This document shows, piece by piece, positions 63,743 to 64,000 of a stretch of DNA of 64,000 nucleotides. Source of the DNA: Natrarchaeobaculum sulfurireducens (GTDB taxonomy: Archaea > Halobacteriota > Halobacteria > Halobacteriales > Natrialbaceae). The notes below the pieces were generated by a model. It was not told the DNA's origin. It saw only the letters and a list, made by a program, of their open reading frames with translations, and made no database searches. The stretch is from NCBI RefSeq assembly GCF_003430825.1, contig NZ_CP024047.1:434001-498000 (forward strand), in the 5' to 3' direction. Every line of letters begins with the position of its first letter. The stretch's first letter is position 1. The translations under genes and the position numbers were made by a program.

Positions 63743-64000
63743 CCGCCCGAATCTACGTCGAACACCCAGATCTCGCCCTCTCCTACACCATTCGATCGCT
63801 CTCCGACGCAGCGATCGCCGTGGTCTCCGACGTCGGAACCGACCCACACCACAGCGTCTACTTCTTCCGGATCGAAGCCCCCGACTTCGACGCGGTGGCG
63901 TCGACGCTTCGAGCGGACCACACCGTCGACGAGTTCGCCACCGTCGTCGAGATGGCCGGCCACCGGACCTACCGGATCGAGTACAGCGACGCCGCGAAAC
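63736..64000 (+). CDS. Second HTH_10-type regulator (3' partial)
   Basis: Opens MVTARIYVEHPDLALSYTIR at ATG 63736 and continues to the window edge (88 codons visible). It aligns with the N-terminal region of the preceding protein (compare VYFFRIEAPDFDAVASTLRA with VYFFRFDHAHPEEVRPLLES), including TVVEMAGHRTYRIEY. The HTH part lies outside the window. Overlap of start with the upstream stop implies coupled translation. Confidence 0.8.
   Translation, partial: MVTARIYVEHPDLALSYTIRSLSDAAIAVVSDVGTDPHHSVYFFRIEAPDFDAVASTLRADHTVDEFATVVEMAGHRTYRIEYSDAAK

Overview
The window is chromosomal DNA from an extremely halophilic archaeon. Supporting signs are: high GC with strong G/C third-position bias, very acidic proteins, an A-type ATP synthase, a PAN proteasomal ATPase, pyruvoyl arginine decarboxylase, HTH_10 (bacterio-opsin-activator-like) regulators, a fused FolC-FolP protein, and TATA-like boxes about 26-30 nt ahead of start codons (leaderless mRNAs). 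The sensory rhodopsin pair is very close to that of Natronomonas pharaonis as I remember it. The general gene repertoire would fit a Natrialbaceae-like genus, but that placement is inference.

Layout. 1-9.1 kb: end of the A-type ATP synthase operon (C, F, A, B), an acyl-CoA ligase and a membrane protein inserted before atpD, then two small proteins. 9.3-11.4 kb: a leftward set (DUF5811-like protein, flippase-like membrane protein, methyltransferase). 11.5-11.86 kb: a decayed insertion-sequence remnant. 11.86-17.1 kb: arginine decarboxylase and a proteolysis group (PAN, oligoendopeptidase F, M28 peptidase). 17.2-25 kb: DUF418 membrane protein, PQQ-type sugar dehydrogenase lipoprotein, an MMPL transporter with a long coiled coil coupled to a TrmB regulator, and an MBL hydrolase. 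25.1-28.9 kb: sensory rhodopsin II, its transducer HtrII, and a divergent Brp/Blh retinal-forming enzyme. 29.6-33.4 kb: chorismate-using synthase pair and serine acetyltransferase.

33.4-59.6 kb is the most coherent part. It encodes a DmdA/GcvT-like tetrahydrofolate methyltransferase, MetF, FolD, formate-THF ligase, a formate dehydrogenase catalytic subunit, a covalent-FAD dimethylglycine/sarcosine-dehydrogenase-like enzyme with EtfB and EtfA, FolCP for folate synthesis, two BCCT betaine-type transporters, a threonine/serine dehydratase and RidA. Together these can be read as uptake of a methylated compatible solute (glycine betaine is the best guess), stepwise demethylation onto tetrahydrofolate, oxidation of the one-carbon units through formate to CO2, and disposal of electrons through ETF. 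Inside it sits a stress island: two UspA paralogues, two tiny membrane proteins and a K+ channel, flanked by the two BCCT genes.

59.6-64 kb: AlaX editing protein, a 1-kb AT-rich gene-poor stretch, an acidic HTH-type protein and two tandem HTH_10 regulators, the last cut by the window end. Non-coding items of note: two copies of a long palindromic MITE-like element (39.2 and 61.2 kb), a 16-bp minisatellite (29.3 kb), a 34-bp triplicated repeat in the dehydrogenase-etfB spacer, and a perfect 9-2-9 palindrome upstream of the dehydrogenase promoter. I saw no tRNA, rRNA or CRISPR array.
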